A DNA stretch of 43,139 nucleotides from an uncultured Mordavella sp. (GCA_902406105.1 CABPCP010000025.1:1-43139); one strand, 5' to 3'. Numbered from the stretch's first letter, positions 6,587 through 15,020 are shown. Numbers and translations are program-made. The notes: generated by a model from the letters alone, not told the origin.

Positions 6587-7753
6587 ATGAAAAACAATCT
6601 GAGAAAGCGTATGGTATCTTTTTTGGTCGTGTGCATGATGGTTGTAGGACTTGCTGCCTGCGGAAGTGAGACCGAAGAGTCTGCAGGAGGTGAGTCAGGG
6701 GGAAACGAAGGAGACTTGGTGATAGGTCTTGACTGTCCGATGACAGGAGTAAACGCAAGCTTTGGTGAACAGCTCTCCTATGGAGCCCAGATGGCAATTG
6801 ATGAAATCAATGAGGCCGGAGGAATCGATGGGAAAATGCTTGCCTTGGATGTACAGGATGACAAATCTGATCCTAAGGAGGCGGCAACGATCGCGACAAA
6901 ATTTGTCGCAGATGATTCCGTTGTGGCTTCCCTGGGCTATTATAACAGTTCCTGTGGCCTTTCTGCCCTCCCGATCATCAATGAAGGAAAACTGGTAACT
7001 ATTGTTACAGGATCTACACCTGATATTTCAGAACAGAATCAAGACTATGGTTTCAGGACAGAGCCTTCTGATGAACAGCAGGCGGTTTATGCGGCTGATT
7101 GGATGGTGGAAGACGGTTGTGAAAAGGTCGCGGTTTTGTATGAGAGCACGGATTATGGAATGGGTCAGGAGAAAATCATCACAGAGGTTCTGGAAGAATC
7201 CGGAGCAGAAGTTGTATGTTCTGAAACATATATTTTAGGAGAAACAAAAGATTTTACAAATATCCTGACTAAAGTAAAGAATTCAGGAGCGGATTCCGTA
7301 TTCCTTGCAGGAACATATACAGAAGGAGCCTTGATCGTAAAACAGATGAAATCTTTGGGAATGGATCTCCCGGCGTATTCATCATCATCTATGTTTGAAG
7401 TCGCATTTTTGGAAGCGGCAGGAGACGCTGCGGAAGGAGTGAAGGTTCAGGGAGTTCTGGTACCGGACGATCCTTCTGAAGTAAATCAGCAGTTCCAGCA
7501 GGCATACAAGGAAAAGTTCGGTGAGGATAAGACAGCAGGCACGTTTTCCGGACATGGATACGCAGGAGTGAAGATGCTGGCGGAAGCAATCGAAAATGTG
7601 GGAACCGATCCGGATGCTATGGCAGAATATCTGGAGACAACCACTTTCGATACAGTATATGGAACGGTTCATTTTAATGAAACACATGACCTGATGTTCG
7701 AATCCTTAAAACGTCTGGTTGTGGAAGATGGGAAATTTGTAGTTGTTGAGTAA
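6587..7753 (+). CDS. ABC transporter substrate-binding lipoprotein, LivJ/Leu-Ile-Val type
   Basis: 388 residues. A lipoprotein signal (MKNNLRKRMVSF...GLAAC) places lipidated Cys25 at the lipobox, followed by a Gly/Ser/Glu linker. The mature part is a type I periplasmic-binding fold of the Leu/Ile/Val-binding family (DLVIGLDCPMTG, GAQMAIDEINEAGGI). It has AAAGGAGGAA at good spacing. It heads a complete five-gene transporter. Members of this family bind branched-chain amino acids but also amides, urea and aromatic acids, so the ligand is open. The setting among sugar-type enzymes argues for an unusual ligand. Confidence 0.93.
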   Translation: MKNNLRKRMVSFLVVCMMVVGLAACGSETEESAGGESGGNEGDLVIGLDCPMTGVNASFGEQLSYGAQMAIDEINEAGGIDGKMLALDVQDDKSDPKEAATIATKFVADDSVVASLGYYNSSCGLSALPIINEGKLVTIVTGSTPDISEQNQDYGFRTEPSDEQQAVYAADWMVEDGCEKVAVLYESTDYGMGQEKIITEVLEESGAEVVCSETYILGETKDFTNILTKVKNSGADSVFLAGTYTEGALIVKQMKSLGMDLPAYSSSSMFEVAFLEAAGDAAEGVKVQGVLVPDDPSEVNQQFQQAYKEKFGEDKTAGTFSGHGYAGVKMLAEAIENVGTDPDAMAEYLETTTFDTVYGTVHFNETHDLMFESLKRLVVEDGKFVVVE

Positions 7754-7794
7754 AGTAGTTATTTGAGTTCGTTATAAAGATTGGAGAATAGCGT

Positions 7795-8673
7795 ATGGTT
7801 TTGCAAATTATAGTAAACGGACTTACGATGGGATGCGTATATGCTCTGATTGCACTGGGATACTCCATGGTTTATGGATGTTTGAAATTTATCAACTTTG
7901 CTCACGGGGATGTTTTTATGTGGGGCGCCTGTTTTGGCCTTATTTTTGCCAGAATGGGCGGAATCCCATTCCCCTTGGCGCTGATTTTAACGATGGTTTG
8001 CACAGGTCTGTTAGGAGTGATACTTGAATTTTTGGCTTATCGTCGTTTGAGAAATGTTCCGCGAGTAGTAGTTACAGCAAGTGCTTTGGGAGCCTCTATT
8101 GTATTGTCTAATTTAGCGTTGGTTCTTGTTGGCGCGGAGACTTATTCCGTACCGCCGTTTTTTGAGACGCAATATTTTAATATTGGAGATTTGGTAGTCA
8201 ACAGCCTTCAATTGATCCTTTTGGGCTGCTCGATTGTGTTAATGCTTTTCCTAAATTGGTTCATTAATAAGAGTAAATGGGGGAAGGCAATCCGGGCAAC
8301 ATCAGAAAACATGAGTGTGGCAAGTCTGATGGGAATCAATACGAACAAAATCATTAGTGTAACCTTTTTTATCGGCTCCGCTTTTGCCGGAGCGGCGGGG
8401 CTTTTAATTGGAATCTATTATGACGCTGTATATTCTACTATGGGCTATATGGCGGGTATGAAAGCCTTTACAGCAGCGGTTCTTGGTGGAATTGGAAGTA
8501 TTCCGGGAGCGATGATCGGAAGCTTGATATTAGGGCTTGTAGAAAGCTTTGGAACAACCTATATTTCTTCCAGTATGGGTCCTGCAATTTCGTTTGCGAT
8601 CTTGATTATTGTATTGCTTGTAAAACCAACGGGATTGATCGGTACTGGCGATACCCATTCGAATCGTGTGTAA
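7795..8673 (+). CDS. Branched-chain amino acid-type ABC transporter permease, LivH family
   Basis: A 292-residue polytopic membrane protein with the LivH pattern (IVNGLTMGCVYALIALGYSM at the N-terminus, GINTNKIISVTFFIGSAFAGAAGLL and AAVLGGIGSIPGAMIGSLILG in the C-terminal half, where it contacts the ATPases). Length and about eight hydrophobic segments are normal. It lies 42 bases after the binding-protein gene. It forms the channel with the LivM subunit that follows. Confidence 0.93.
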   Translation: MVLQIIVNGLTMGCVYALIALGYSMVYGCLKFINFAHGDVFMWGACFGLIFARMGGIPFPLALILTMVCTGLLGVILEFLAYRRLRNVPRVVVTASALGASIVLSNLALVLVGAETYSVPPFFETQYFNIGDLVVNSLQLILLGCSIVLMLFLNWFINKSKWGKAIRATSENMSVASLMGINTNKIISVTFFIGSAFAGAAGLLIGIYYDAVYSTMGYMAGMKAFTAAVLGGIGSIPGAMIGSLILGLVESFGTTYISSSMGPAISFAILIIVLLVKPTGLIGTGDTHSNRV

Positions 8674-8686
8674 GGGAGGAAGAGAA

Positions 8687-9706
8687 ATGAATTTAAAACA
8701 TTTTTTGAAAAACCGCCGATTCCAGTTTGGGATTATACTTTTCATAGCGCTTGTTCTGCCGTTGTTTGTGAATAATGATTCCGTCAAACATGTGCTGATT
8801 ATGGTGCTGTTATATGTAATATTAAGTTTAGGGCTGGAAGTGGCGCTTGGAGTTACGAATCTATTTTCACTTTGTCATGCGGCCTTCTATGGAATGGGAG
8901 CTTATGTTTCTGCGCTGCTTTCCATCTACCTGGGATGGAACTTTTGGATCACGCTCCCCATTGCGGCGATTGCTGCGGGACTATTTGGAATTCTGATCGG
9001 TTTGCCAGCGCTTCGAACAAATGGAGATTATCTGGCGATCGCGACCTTGGGGTTTGGAGAAATCTTCCGGCTTGTGTTAGTAAATGGCGGTGAATTCACA
9101 AGAGGACCAAGAGGACTTACTGGACTTTCCAGACCAGAATTATTCGGGCTAGATTTTACGAATCGAAATGTCTATTATTATTTGCTTTTGATTGTGGCTG
9201 TTATTATATTTCTAATTGTTTTTAATATTCCAAGGACATTTTTTGGACGTGCGCTGATGGCGATCCGAGACGATGAAGATGCGGCTGTATTTATGGGAAT
9301 TCGTATTTCAAAATATAAAGTATGCGCTTTTGCGATCAGCGGTTTGATCGCCGGAATCGCCGGAGCCTTTTATGCGCATTACATCTGCTACATCAGCCCG
9401 GATACCTTTGTATATAATGACTCTATTACAATATTGACGATGGTGCTGATCGGAGGCGGAGGTACGGTTGTTGGTCCTGTTTTGGGAGCTGTTATCCTAA
9501 CGATTCTTCCAGAATTATTAAGGTCCTTTGTGGAATACCGAATGCTGATTTACGGACTGGTTGTTGTGATCATGATGCAGATCAGGCCAATGGGGATCAT
9601 GGGACATCTGAATACGCGGACTTCTTATCTTGAATCATTGCTTCAAAGTATAAGGAAGAAGAATAAAAAAGATAAGGAGGTGGATGTAAATGCTGCTGGA
9701 AATTGA
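8687..9706 (+). CDS. Branched-chain amino acid-type ABC transporter permease, LivM family
   Basis: 339 residues. It carries the LivM signatures LYVILSLGLEVALGVTNLFSLCHAAFYGMGAY, LRTNGDYLAIATLGFGEIFRL and MAIRDDEDAAVFMGI, and about ten membrane segments. The start at 8687 follows GGGAGGA by six bases. It begins 13 bases after livH stops and overlaps the next ATPase gene by 17 bases, so production is coupled. Confidence 0.93.
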   Translation: MNLKHFLKNRRFQFGIILFIALVLPLFVNNDSVKHVLIMVLLYVILSLGLEVALGVTNLFSLCHAAFYGMGAYVSALLSIYLGWNFWITLPIAAIAAGLFGILIGLPALRTNGDYLAIATLGFGEIFRLVLVNGGEFTRGPRGLTGLSRPELFGLDFTNRNVYYYLLLIVAVIIFLIVFNIPRTFFGRALMAIRDDEDAAVFMGIRISKYKVCAFAISGLIAGIAGAFYAHYICYISPDTFVYNDSITILTMVLIGGGGTVVGPVLGAVILTILPELLRSFVEYRMLIYGLVVVIMMQIRPMGIMGHLNTRTSYLESLLQSIRKKNKKDKEVDVNAAGN

Positions 9707-10469
9707 TCATATAACAAAATCATTTGGTGGTGTTGTTGCTGTAAATGATGTGTCAATGAGTGTAAAAGAAGGCAAGATTTTTAGTATTATCGGACCCAAT
9801 GGAGCGGGAAAAACAACATTGTTTAACTTGATCACAGGAGCTTACACACGGACTTCCGGAAAGATCATATTTGACGGAGAACAGATTGACACCAAGAAAC
9901 CATATGAAATCAGTTCCCTTGGGATTGCGCGTACGTTCCAGAATATTCGTCTGTTTAATACAATGACCGTATTGGAAAATGTTATGACGGGAATGCACAG
10001 CCGGATCAAGGCAAAAGATATTGAATCCTTTATTCCGGGACGATCCAGAAAAATTGAAGAAGAAATAGTCGAGAAGAGCATGGAAGCACTAAGGATTGTT
10101 GGCTTGGAAAAGAAATACGCAGAGTATGGCGGAGCGCTTCCGTATGGCCAACAGAGAAGACTGGAGATTGCGAGAGCGCTTGTGAGCGATCCGAAATTGC
10201 TGCTTTTGGATGAGCCGGCAGCAGGAATGAACATTAATGAATCCGCGGATTTGTTGTCTTTGATACGGTGGATCAATACAGACTTGAAAAAGACGGTTAT
10301 TTTTATCGAACACAATATGAGAGTTGTTATGAATGTGTCGAATTATATTGTGGTATTGGATCACGGGACGAAGATCGCAGAAGGAGACCCAGAGGAGATC
10401 AGCAACAATCCAGTTGTCATTGAAGCATATTTGGGGGCAAAAAAAGAAGGAGGAAATGCAGATGCTTAA
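9690..10469 (+). CDS. ABC transporter ATP-binding protein, LivG family
   Basis: 259 residues. Walker A is GPNGAGKTT (residues 36-44), the signature is the GGALPYGQQRRLEIAR segment near residue 150, Walker B is LLLLDEPAAGMN, and the switch His lies in FIEHNM. AAGGAGGTGG lies upstream. The C-terminus (GAKKEGG) is usual for LivG. It energises transport as a heterodimer with the LivF protein encoded next. Confidence 0.94.
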   Translation: MLLEIDHITKSFGGVVAVNDVSMSVKEGKIFSIIGPNGAGKTTLFNLITGAYTRTSGKIIFDGEQIDTKKPYEISSLGIARTFQNIRLFNTMTVLENVMTGMHSRIKAKDIESFIPGRSRKIEEEIVEKSMEALRIVGLEKKYAEYGGALPYGQQRRLEIARALVSDPKLLLLDEPAAGMNINESADLLSLIRWINTDLKKTVIFIEHNMRVVMNVSNYIVVLDHGTKIAEGDPEEISNNPVVIEAYLGAKKEGGNADA

Positions 10470-11175
10470 AGTTGAACATTTAAGTGTGTCCTATGGGGCA
10501 ATTCAAGCGGTCCGTGATATCTCCTTCGAAGTTGGGAAAGGAGAAATTGTTTCCTTAATAGGCAACAATGGAGCTGGGAAATCATCCACGCTAAAGGCGC
10601 TTACAGGGATCGTCAAACCAGCACAGGGATCAATCAAGCTGTTTGACCAGGAAATCGCGGGAGTAAAAGCGCATAAAGTTTCAAAGCTTGGTATGGCAAT
10701 GGTCCCGGAAGGAAGAGGTATCTTTACTCGTATGACTGTTTTGGAAAACCTGGAAATGGGAGCCTTTAATCGGCCGGATAAGGAAAATGTAAAGAGTGAT
10801 CTGGATAAAGTGTTTGAACTTTTCCCGGTGTTGGCGGAACGGCGGAAGCAAAAAGGAGGAAGTCTGTCTGGAGGCGAGCAGCAGATGCTGGCTGTTGGGC
10901 GGGCAATGATGCAGAATCCAAAGATTTTATTGTTGGATGAGCCGTCGCTTGGTTTGGCGCCGCAGGTAGTAGAGTCTATTTTTGAGGTTGTTAAAGAAAT
11001 TAACAAAAAAGACGGAACGCCAATTCTTCTAGTAGAGCAGAACGCATACCTGGCGCTGGAGGTATCTAATAGGGGATATGTACTGGAAACGGGAGAAATC
11101 ATCGTTTATGATGAGTCGAAAAAGCTTTTGGAAAATGAAATGGTTCAAAGAGCATATCTAGGTGTTGAGGATTAA
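10462..11175 (+). CDS. ABC transporter ATP-binding protein, LivF family
   Basis: 237 residues. Walker A is GNNGAGKSS, the signature is SLSGGEQQMLAVGRAMM, and Walker B is ILLLDEPSLGLAPQ. The start at 10462 lies eight bases after AGGAGG and eight bases inside the end of the LivG gene (ATGCTTAA junction), so translation is coupled. An ATG at 10456 is too close to that site. Of the two Liv ATPases this one has the typical LivF ending (QRAYLGV). Confidence 0.94.
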   Translation: MLKVEHLSVSYGAIQAVRDISFEVGKGEIVSLIGNNGAGKSSTLKALTGIVKPAQGSIKLFDQEIAGVKAHKVSKLGMAMVPEGRGIFTRMTVLENLEMGAFNRPDKENVKSDLDKVFELFPVLAERRKQKGGSLSGGEQQMLAVGRAMMQNPKILLLDEPSLGLAPQVVESIFEVVKEINKKDGTPILLVEQNAYLALEVSNRGYVLETGEIIVYDESKKLLENEMVQRAYLGVED

Positions 11176-11178
11176 AGT

Positions 11179-12375
11179 ATGAATTATTGGAAGTTATTGG
11201 AAAAATCAAAAGTTATAGGAAGCCATCCGACGATATGGAAAATGCCGGGAAGAAAAACGGAAGGAAACATTATTTTTTATAATGGTGCTGCTTTGCGGAT
11301 AGGAGAAGAAACTGCGAAATTGACTAGCCAAAAAGTGCTTCTCGTTATCGGGAAAAAAGTACTTTCTGCGTCAGGTGAAGTTATTCTAAAATCATTTGAA
11401 GAATCAGGGATTGATTATGATATTTTTTCAGATATCTGTGCAGAACCAGACTTGGATACGGCGAAAAAAGTAGCGGACATCATGGATGAGCAGCCGTATG
11501 GAGCAGTGATCGGTGTGGGCGGTGGAAGTACATTGGACATTGCGAAATTGGCAGCCCATGGCGGAGATGGAAAACTGACAAAAAGGATTTTAGCCAATAA
11601 TTTTTCGCAACCGAAAATACCAGTTATTTTACTGCCGACGACATCAGGAACGGGAAGTGAGGTCAGTCCCTATGTTGTACTGACTGTAGGCGGGGTGAAA
11701 AAATTTTTTACCTCGTCGGAATTTCTTCCGGCAGTAGCAATTGTAGACCCGCTGCTTACCGCGAGTATGGATTCTAGAACTACGGCGGCTACGGCATTTG
11801 ATGCAATGACACATGGAATTGAAGGGTATATGGCGTGCGTGACACCTTATACAGAATGTTTAGCGGTCGAGAGCACTGCTGTGATTATGAAATTTCTGAA
11901 AAGAGCAGTGGAAAGGCCGGAGGATATAGAAGCCAGATACTGGCTGTCGTATGCTTCTGTCTTGGGAATGCTGTCCTATGTTATGGGAGGCGGGTTATTT
12001 GCCCACAGTATTTCTTACATATTAACCCTTGAAAAAGAACAGTCTCATGGCACCGGCTGCGGATTGGCGCTGCCATATACCATGGCGATGAATTATCCCC
12101 ATATACTTCCTTTCCTTGATAGGCTGGGCGCCCGAATAAACGGGCGCTCAGAAAATGAAGGAGAAGAATTGATACGCGAAATTCAGGCGTTATTCACAAA
12201 AGTTGGTATGCCTGCAAATTTGGCAGAACTTGGCTACAAATTGAGTGATGGCCCTGAATTTGCAGAGAGGCTGCTGCGGGAATATCCAAGGCCAAAGAAT
12301 CCGCGAAAAGTAACAAAACGGGAAGCAGAGAAATTATTTCATGCAATGCTTTTCGGGAAGATTGATTTTTTTTAG
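11179..12375 (+). CDS. Iron-containing (group III) alcohol dehydrogenase
   Basis: 398 residues. The NAD-binding loop is GVGGGSTLDIAK (about residues 113-124), with PTTSGTGSEVS near residue 155. All four metal ligands of the FucO family are present: Asp208 and His212 (DAMTH), His276 (AHS) and His290 (SHG), with the family's usual 14-residue gap between the last two. The second His of the usual HGMAH motif is Tyr here, so catalysis or specificity may differ. It starts three bases after livF stops. It would interconvert an aldehyde or ketone and an alcohol, for example a product of substrate cleavage. Confidence 0.88.
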   Translation: MNYWKLLEKSKVIGSHPTIWKMPGRKTEGNIIFYNGAALRIGEETAKLTSQKVLLVIGKKVLSASGEVILKSFEESGIDYDIFSDICAEPDLDTAKKVADIMDEQPYGAVIGVGGGSTLDIAKLAAHGGDGKLTKRILANNFSQPKIPVILLPTTSGTGSEVSPYVVLTVGGVKKFFTSSEFLPAVAIVDPLLTASMDSRTTAATAFDAMTHGIEGYMACVTPYTECLAVESTAVIMKFLKRAVERPEDIEARYWLSYASVLGMLSYVMGGGLFAHSISYILTLEKEQSHGTGCGLALPYTMAMNYPHILPFLDRLGARINGRSENEGEELIREIQALFTKVGMPANLAELGYKLSDGPEFAERLLREYPRPKNPRKVTKREAEKLFHAMLFGKIDFF

Positions 12376-12403
12376 CGCAAATGGAAGGAGGAAAAATACA
12401 ACA

Positions 12404-13525
12404 ATGGTAGAGACAAGAACAAGAGCGTTTGCATGCCCGACCAAATATTTTCAGGGCGTAGGAGAGTTTGATCTTGTAGAACATTATACAAGCCAATATG
12501 GGGAAAAGGCTTTTTTTGTGGTGGACGGCTTTTTGTTTGATGGCCTAAAGAAACGGCTGGATAAAGCATATGAAAATACGGAGTCAAAATATAAAGCGAT
12601 AAAATTTGGCGGCGAATGTTCTTATAATGAAGTAGATCGAGTGATTGAAGAATTCAAGGCATATGGGGCGGATGTGCTGGTAGGAGTAGGAGGCGGAAAA
12701 ACACTGGATACTTCCAAGGCCGCGGCAGATAAAAGCGGAATACCTGTGATTGTTATTCCTACGGCGGCCTCCTGTGATGCTCCATGCAGCGCGATGTCTG
12801 TTATGTATACAGACATGGGCGAATATATCCACAATATCAGGCATAAAAAGAATCCAGAGATGGTGCTTGTAGATACTGATATTGTGGCGAAGGCACCAGT
12901 CCGCTTGTTTGTTGCCGGAATGGGAGATGCATTGTCCACGGTGTTTGAAGGTCATGCGAATCATACATCCTTTAGCCCGAACTATGTGGGAAAAGGATAC
13001 CGGTGTACGAGAACTAGTATTGCGCTTGCGGAACTATCTTTTGAGATATTGATGGAAGAAGGGGTAGAAGCGCTGAAGGCTTTAAGACAAGGAGTATGCA
13101 CGGAAGCGGTTGAAGATGTTATAGAAGCGAATATTTTGCTGAGCGGAGTTGGATTTGAAAATACAAGCTGCGCGGCCGCGCATGGCATCCATGCGGGACT
13201 TACCCAGCTTCCAGGGACCCATTCGTATCTTCATGGGGAAAAAGTCGCATTTGGCGTAATCTGTCAGATGGTTATGGAAAATACGCCGCGCGAACTGTTT
13301 GAGCAAGTGATGGAATTCTGCGATGAAGTAGGACTGCCGATTACGTTAGAGCAGTTAGGAGTAGAAGCGACGCCTGAAAACGTTATGGTCATTGCGGATA
13401 CGGTTGTAAACCATAATAAATTGATCTATGCAGAACCGTTTAAAGTAACATTGGAATTTGTTTATAATTCTATTATGGCCGCAGACGCTATGGGACAGGA
13501 TTATAGGAAAAGTAAAGAAAAATAA
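12404..13525 (+). CDS. gldA: Glycerol dehydrogenase family protein
   Basis: 373 residues, close in length and pattern to GldA: CPTKYFQGVGEF, FGGECSYNEVDRV, GVGGGKTLDTSKA, PTAASCDAPCSAMSVMYTD, VAGMGDALSTVFE (metal Asp), GVGFENTSCAAAHGIHAG and LHGEKVAFG (metal His residues). The family oxidises glycerol to dihydroxyacetone with NAD and a divalent metal, and also acts on other vicinal diols and reduces hydroxyacetone or methylglyoxal. AAGGAGG lies about a dozen bases upstream. As last gene of the transporter operon it probably handles a C3 product or the imported polyol, so the gldA name is by family only. Confidence 0.85.
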   Translation: MVETRTRAFACPTKYFQGVGEFDLVEHYTSQYGEKAFFVVDGFLFDGLKKRLDKAYENTESKYKAIKFGGECSYNEVDRVIEEFKAYGADVLVGVGGGKTLDTSKAAADKSGIPVIVIPTAASCDAPCSAMSVMYTDMGEYIHNIRHKKNPEMVLVDTDIVAKAPVRLFVAGMGDALSTVFEGHANHTSFSPNYVGKGYRCTRTSIALAELSFEILMEEGVEALKALRQGVCTEAVEDVIEANILLSGVGFENTSCAAAHGIHAGLTQLPGTHSYLHGEKVAFGVICQMVMENTPRELFEQVMEFCDEVGLPITLEQLGVEATPENVMVIADTVVNHNKLIYAEPFKVTLEFVYNSIMAADAMGQDYRKSKEK

Positions 13526-13539
13526 TTGTTGATAAATAC

Positions 13540-13582
13540 ACACCCCCGTCATTTCTTTGGTGATCAAAATGACGAGGGTGTT
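13540..13582 (+). terminator. Terminator of the transporter-dehydrogenase operon
   Basis: ACACCCCCGTCATTT (13540-13554) pairs with AAATGACGAGGGTGT, 15 positions with one mismatch. The T-run is short (TTT). It lies just after gldA. Confidence 0.7.
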
Positions 13583-13605
13583 TGTGGATTAAAAGTGGAG
13601 CTCCA

Positions 13606-13635
13606 TTGACAATAATGAATATCTATAATTATAAT
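13606..13635 (+). promoter_or_regulatory. Strong promoter with no protein gene downstream
   Basis: TTGACA (13606-13611), an 18-bp spacer and TATAAT (13630-13635). Transcription would begin near 13642 and meet a T-run at 13716-13721, so the product would be a short RNA. Confidence 0.65.
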
Positions 13636-13641
13636 AAGTTA

Positions 13642-13722
13642 TAGAAAAAACGCCGCCAGATCACGCGAGGGTGTAATCACCAGCAGGCTTTGACCTGTGG
13701 CAGTCGCGCTGGGGGTTTTTTC
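13642..13722 (+). ncRNA. Candidate small structured RNA (or bidirectional terminator)
   Basis: About 80 nt. CCAG/CTGG (13656-13659 with 13709-13712) and CGCGA/TCGCG (13664-13668 with 13704-13708) stack as an outer stem with a 4-nt bulge. Inside are GGTG-TAAT-CACC (13670-13681) and GCAGG-CTTTGA-CCTGT (13683-13698), a three-way junction. T6 follows on this strand, and a run of six A at 13645-13650 gives T6 on the other strand. I do not recognise the family. It may be a standalone RNA, or a bidirectional terminator that also ends the DUF3800 gene. Confidence 0.5.
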
Positions 13723-13724
13723 TT

Positions 13725-14476
13725 TTATTTACAAATCATACGACTGCTAAAATAGTCATTTTCTGGCTCCATAAAATCTGTGTAATACTTCATGCCGTAT
13801 TTTAAAATTTTCCCATTCCTTTTATAGAGAGAGTTTCGCAATTTATAAGTATAACAAGGCATTACGAAACCATATCTGTTAGTTTCGTGGTAATAAAACA
13901 TAGAGGTTGCACAGATGTCTGCTAATTGTAACATATCCCATGAGGCCCCAGTTTTACTATATATATTTCTAAAATAATTAGAGACTTCGTTATTGCCATA
14001 ATGGATTAGTTTGTTGTTCAAGTAGTCGATGAGTTCGCCGTCACGGGATGTACCTCTACTAGATAAAACTACATCCCCAATACGGTTAGTATCTCGTAAA
14101 ATCCAAGACACTCGCTCAATAAGATATCTGCAAGAATGATTATATAAGATTATACTTGGTTTTTCAGAGAAGTCAGAACGATTTCCAAGTAATTTGTTTA
14201 AATCAAGTTTATGCGTGTCTATTATAACATTGATGTATTCAAATGGGGAGTTGGAAAGCTCTTTTGCAACGTATGCCCGTTGTTCAAAACTTCGCAGTGC
14301 TCTAAAATGTATTGTATCGAGATTCAGTTCGTGTTTTATTGAAGTCATAGTTTCGCGGATTTGTTTTTCAGAGCTTTTATTTATAATGACGGCAGTTAAG
14401 ACAAACCATTGAGTGCCTTTTCCAACACCTAAATCACCGGCTTCATCAATATATATAGTGCAATTGCTGCTGACAT
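13725..14476 (-). pseudogene. DUF3800-family protein, frameshifted at the N-terminus
   Basis: The reading frame from 14447 to 13725 encodes a DUF3800 protein, including the family motif IDEAGD (14450-14433) that must open the domain. A perfect AGGAGGAAG (14493-14485) and an ATG (14474-14476) eight bases further are in another frame, and no ATG, GTG or TTG precedes the motif in the right frame before a stop. A one-base deletion between 14476 and about 14461 would explain this. Translation from the next in-frame ATG (14348) gives 207 residues but loses the DEAGD acidic residues. The function of DUF3800 is not established. The gene is clearly AT-richer than its neighbours and probably acquired. 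A sequencing error remains possible. Confidence 0.7.
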
Positions 14477-14596
14477 AAAAGTATCTTCCTCCTATTCTTG
14501 CCTGCTGTTCTATCGGTTGTGTCTTCTTGATTAGATATTACAATAATGCATAACAAAAGTAAACAACACGATTCCTGCCTGTAAGTGGGTGTTTTG

Positions 14597-14625
14597 TTGT
14601 AATAAAAAGATAAATATGATAATAT
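14597..14625 (+). promoter_or_regulatory. Promoter of the selenoprotein gene
   Basis: TTGTAA (14597-14602), a 17-bp spacer and TAATAT (14620-14625), 28 bases before ATG 14654. The ribosome site is AAGGGAGTG (14640-14648). Confidence 0.5.
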
Positions 14626-14653
14626 GGCGTTAATCTTTTAAGGGAGTGATGCA

Positions 14654-14968
14654 ATGGTAGAGATGAACGAGGCGGCGAAAGCCTACATGAACCGCCAGGG
14701 ATTTAACAATGTAGTTTTGAATGTAGAAGAGATCACCAGTTGATGCGCGCCTCCGTATCTGGAGGTGACGGTAAGTTTTACCGATGAGGATGAAAAGGTG
14801 ATGTTGGCTAAAGGCTACCAGATAGAACAAAGTGAGTTGGGGCGTGTCTACTATCCTGCAGAAGGAGTGGAGATTCCGGACAAGATTGTGATCAACTACA
14901 TGGAATATCCATGGATTTCCTGCTTTGAAGTAGAGGGAGTAAAGATTGCGCATAAGCCTGGAAAATAG
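14654..14968 (+). CDS. CC/Se-motif family selenoprotein, HesB-like, with in-frame UGA
   Basis: Reading from ATG 14654, the frame meets TGA at 14741-14743 (codon 30) directly followed by TGC (Cys), then stays open to TAG at 14966-14968, 104 residues in all. The protein has the form of the small CC/Se-motif proteins: an N-terminal helix (MNEAAKAYMNRQG), a strand, TS-Sec-Cys-APP, and a C-terminal strand-rich part (GVEIPDKIVINY...FEVEGVKIA). Homologues have Cys-Cys where this has Sec-Cys, so a redox or metal role is likely but unproven. Stop-aware gene calling would miss the first 30 residues and report a truncated start further on. It is expected to need SelA, SelB, SelD and tRNA-Sec, which are not in this window. 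Confidence 0.82.
14748..14783 (+). promoter_or_regulatory. Candidate SECIS hairpins after the UGA
   Basis: Two hairpins follow the UGA. The first (14748-14767) has 7 bp, CGCCTCC against GGAGGTG, and loop GTATCT with G first, only 11 nt from the UGA. The second (14769-14783) has 6 bp, CGGTAA against TTACCG, and loop GTT, with its G 31 nt from the UGA, inside the usual 16-37 nt bacterial window. Which one SelB would read cannot be told. Confidence 0.5.
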
Positions 14969-14990
14969 GTGAATTCTCCAGGCGGAAGGC

Positions 14991-15020
14991 TTTACAACGC
15001 GGCTTTGGACATGTTATCAT
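14991..15020 (+). promoter_or_regulatory. Possible promoter of the IMP dehydrogenase gene
   Basis: TTTACA (14991-14996), an 18-bp spacer and TATCAT (15015-15020), about 48 bases before ATG 15068. Confidence 0.4.
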
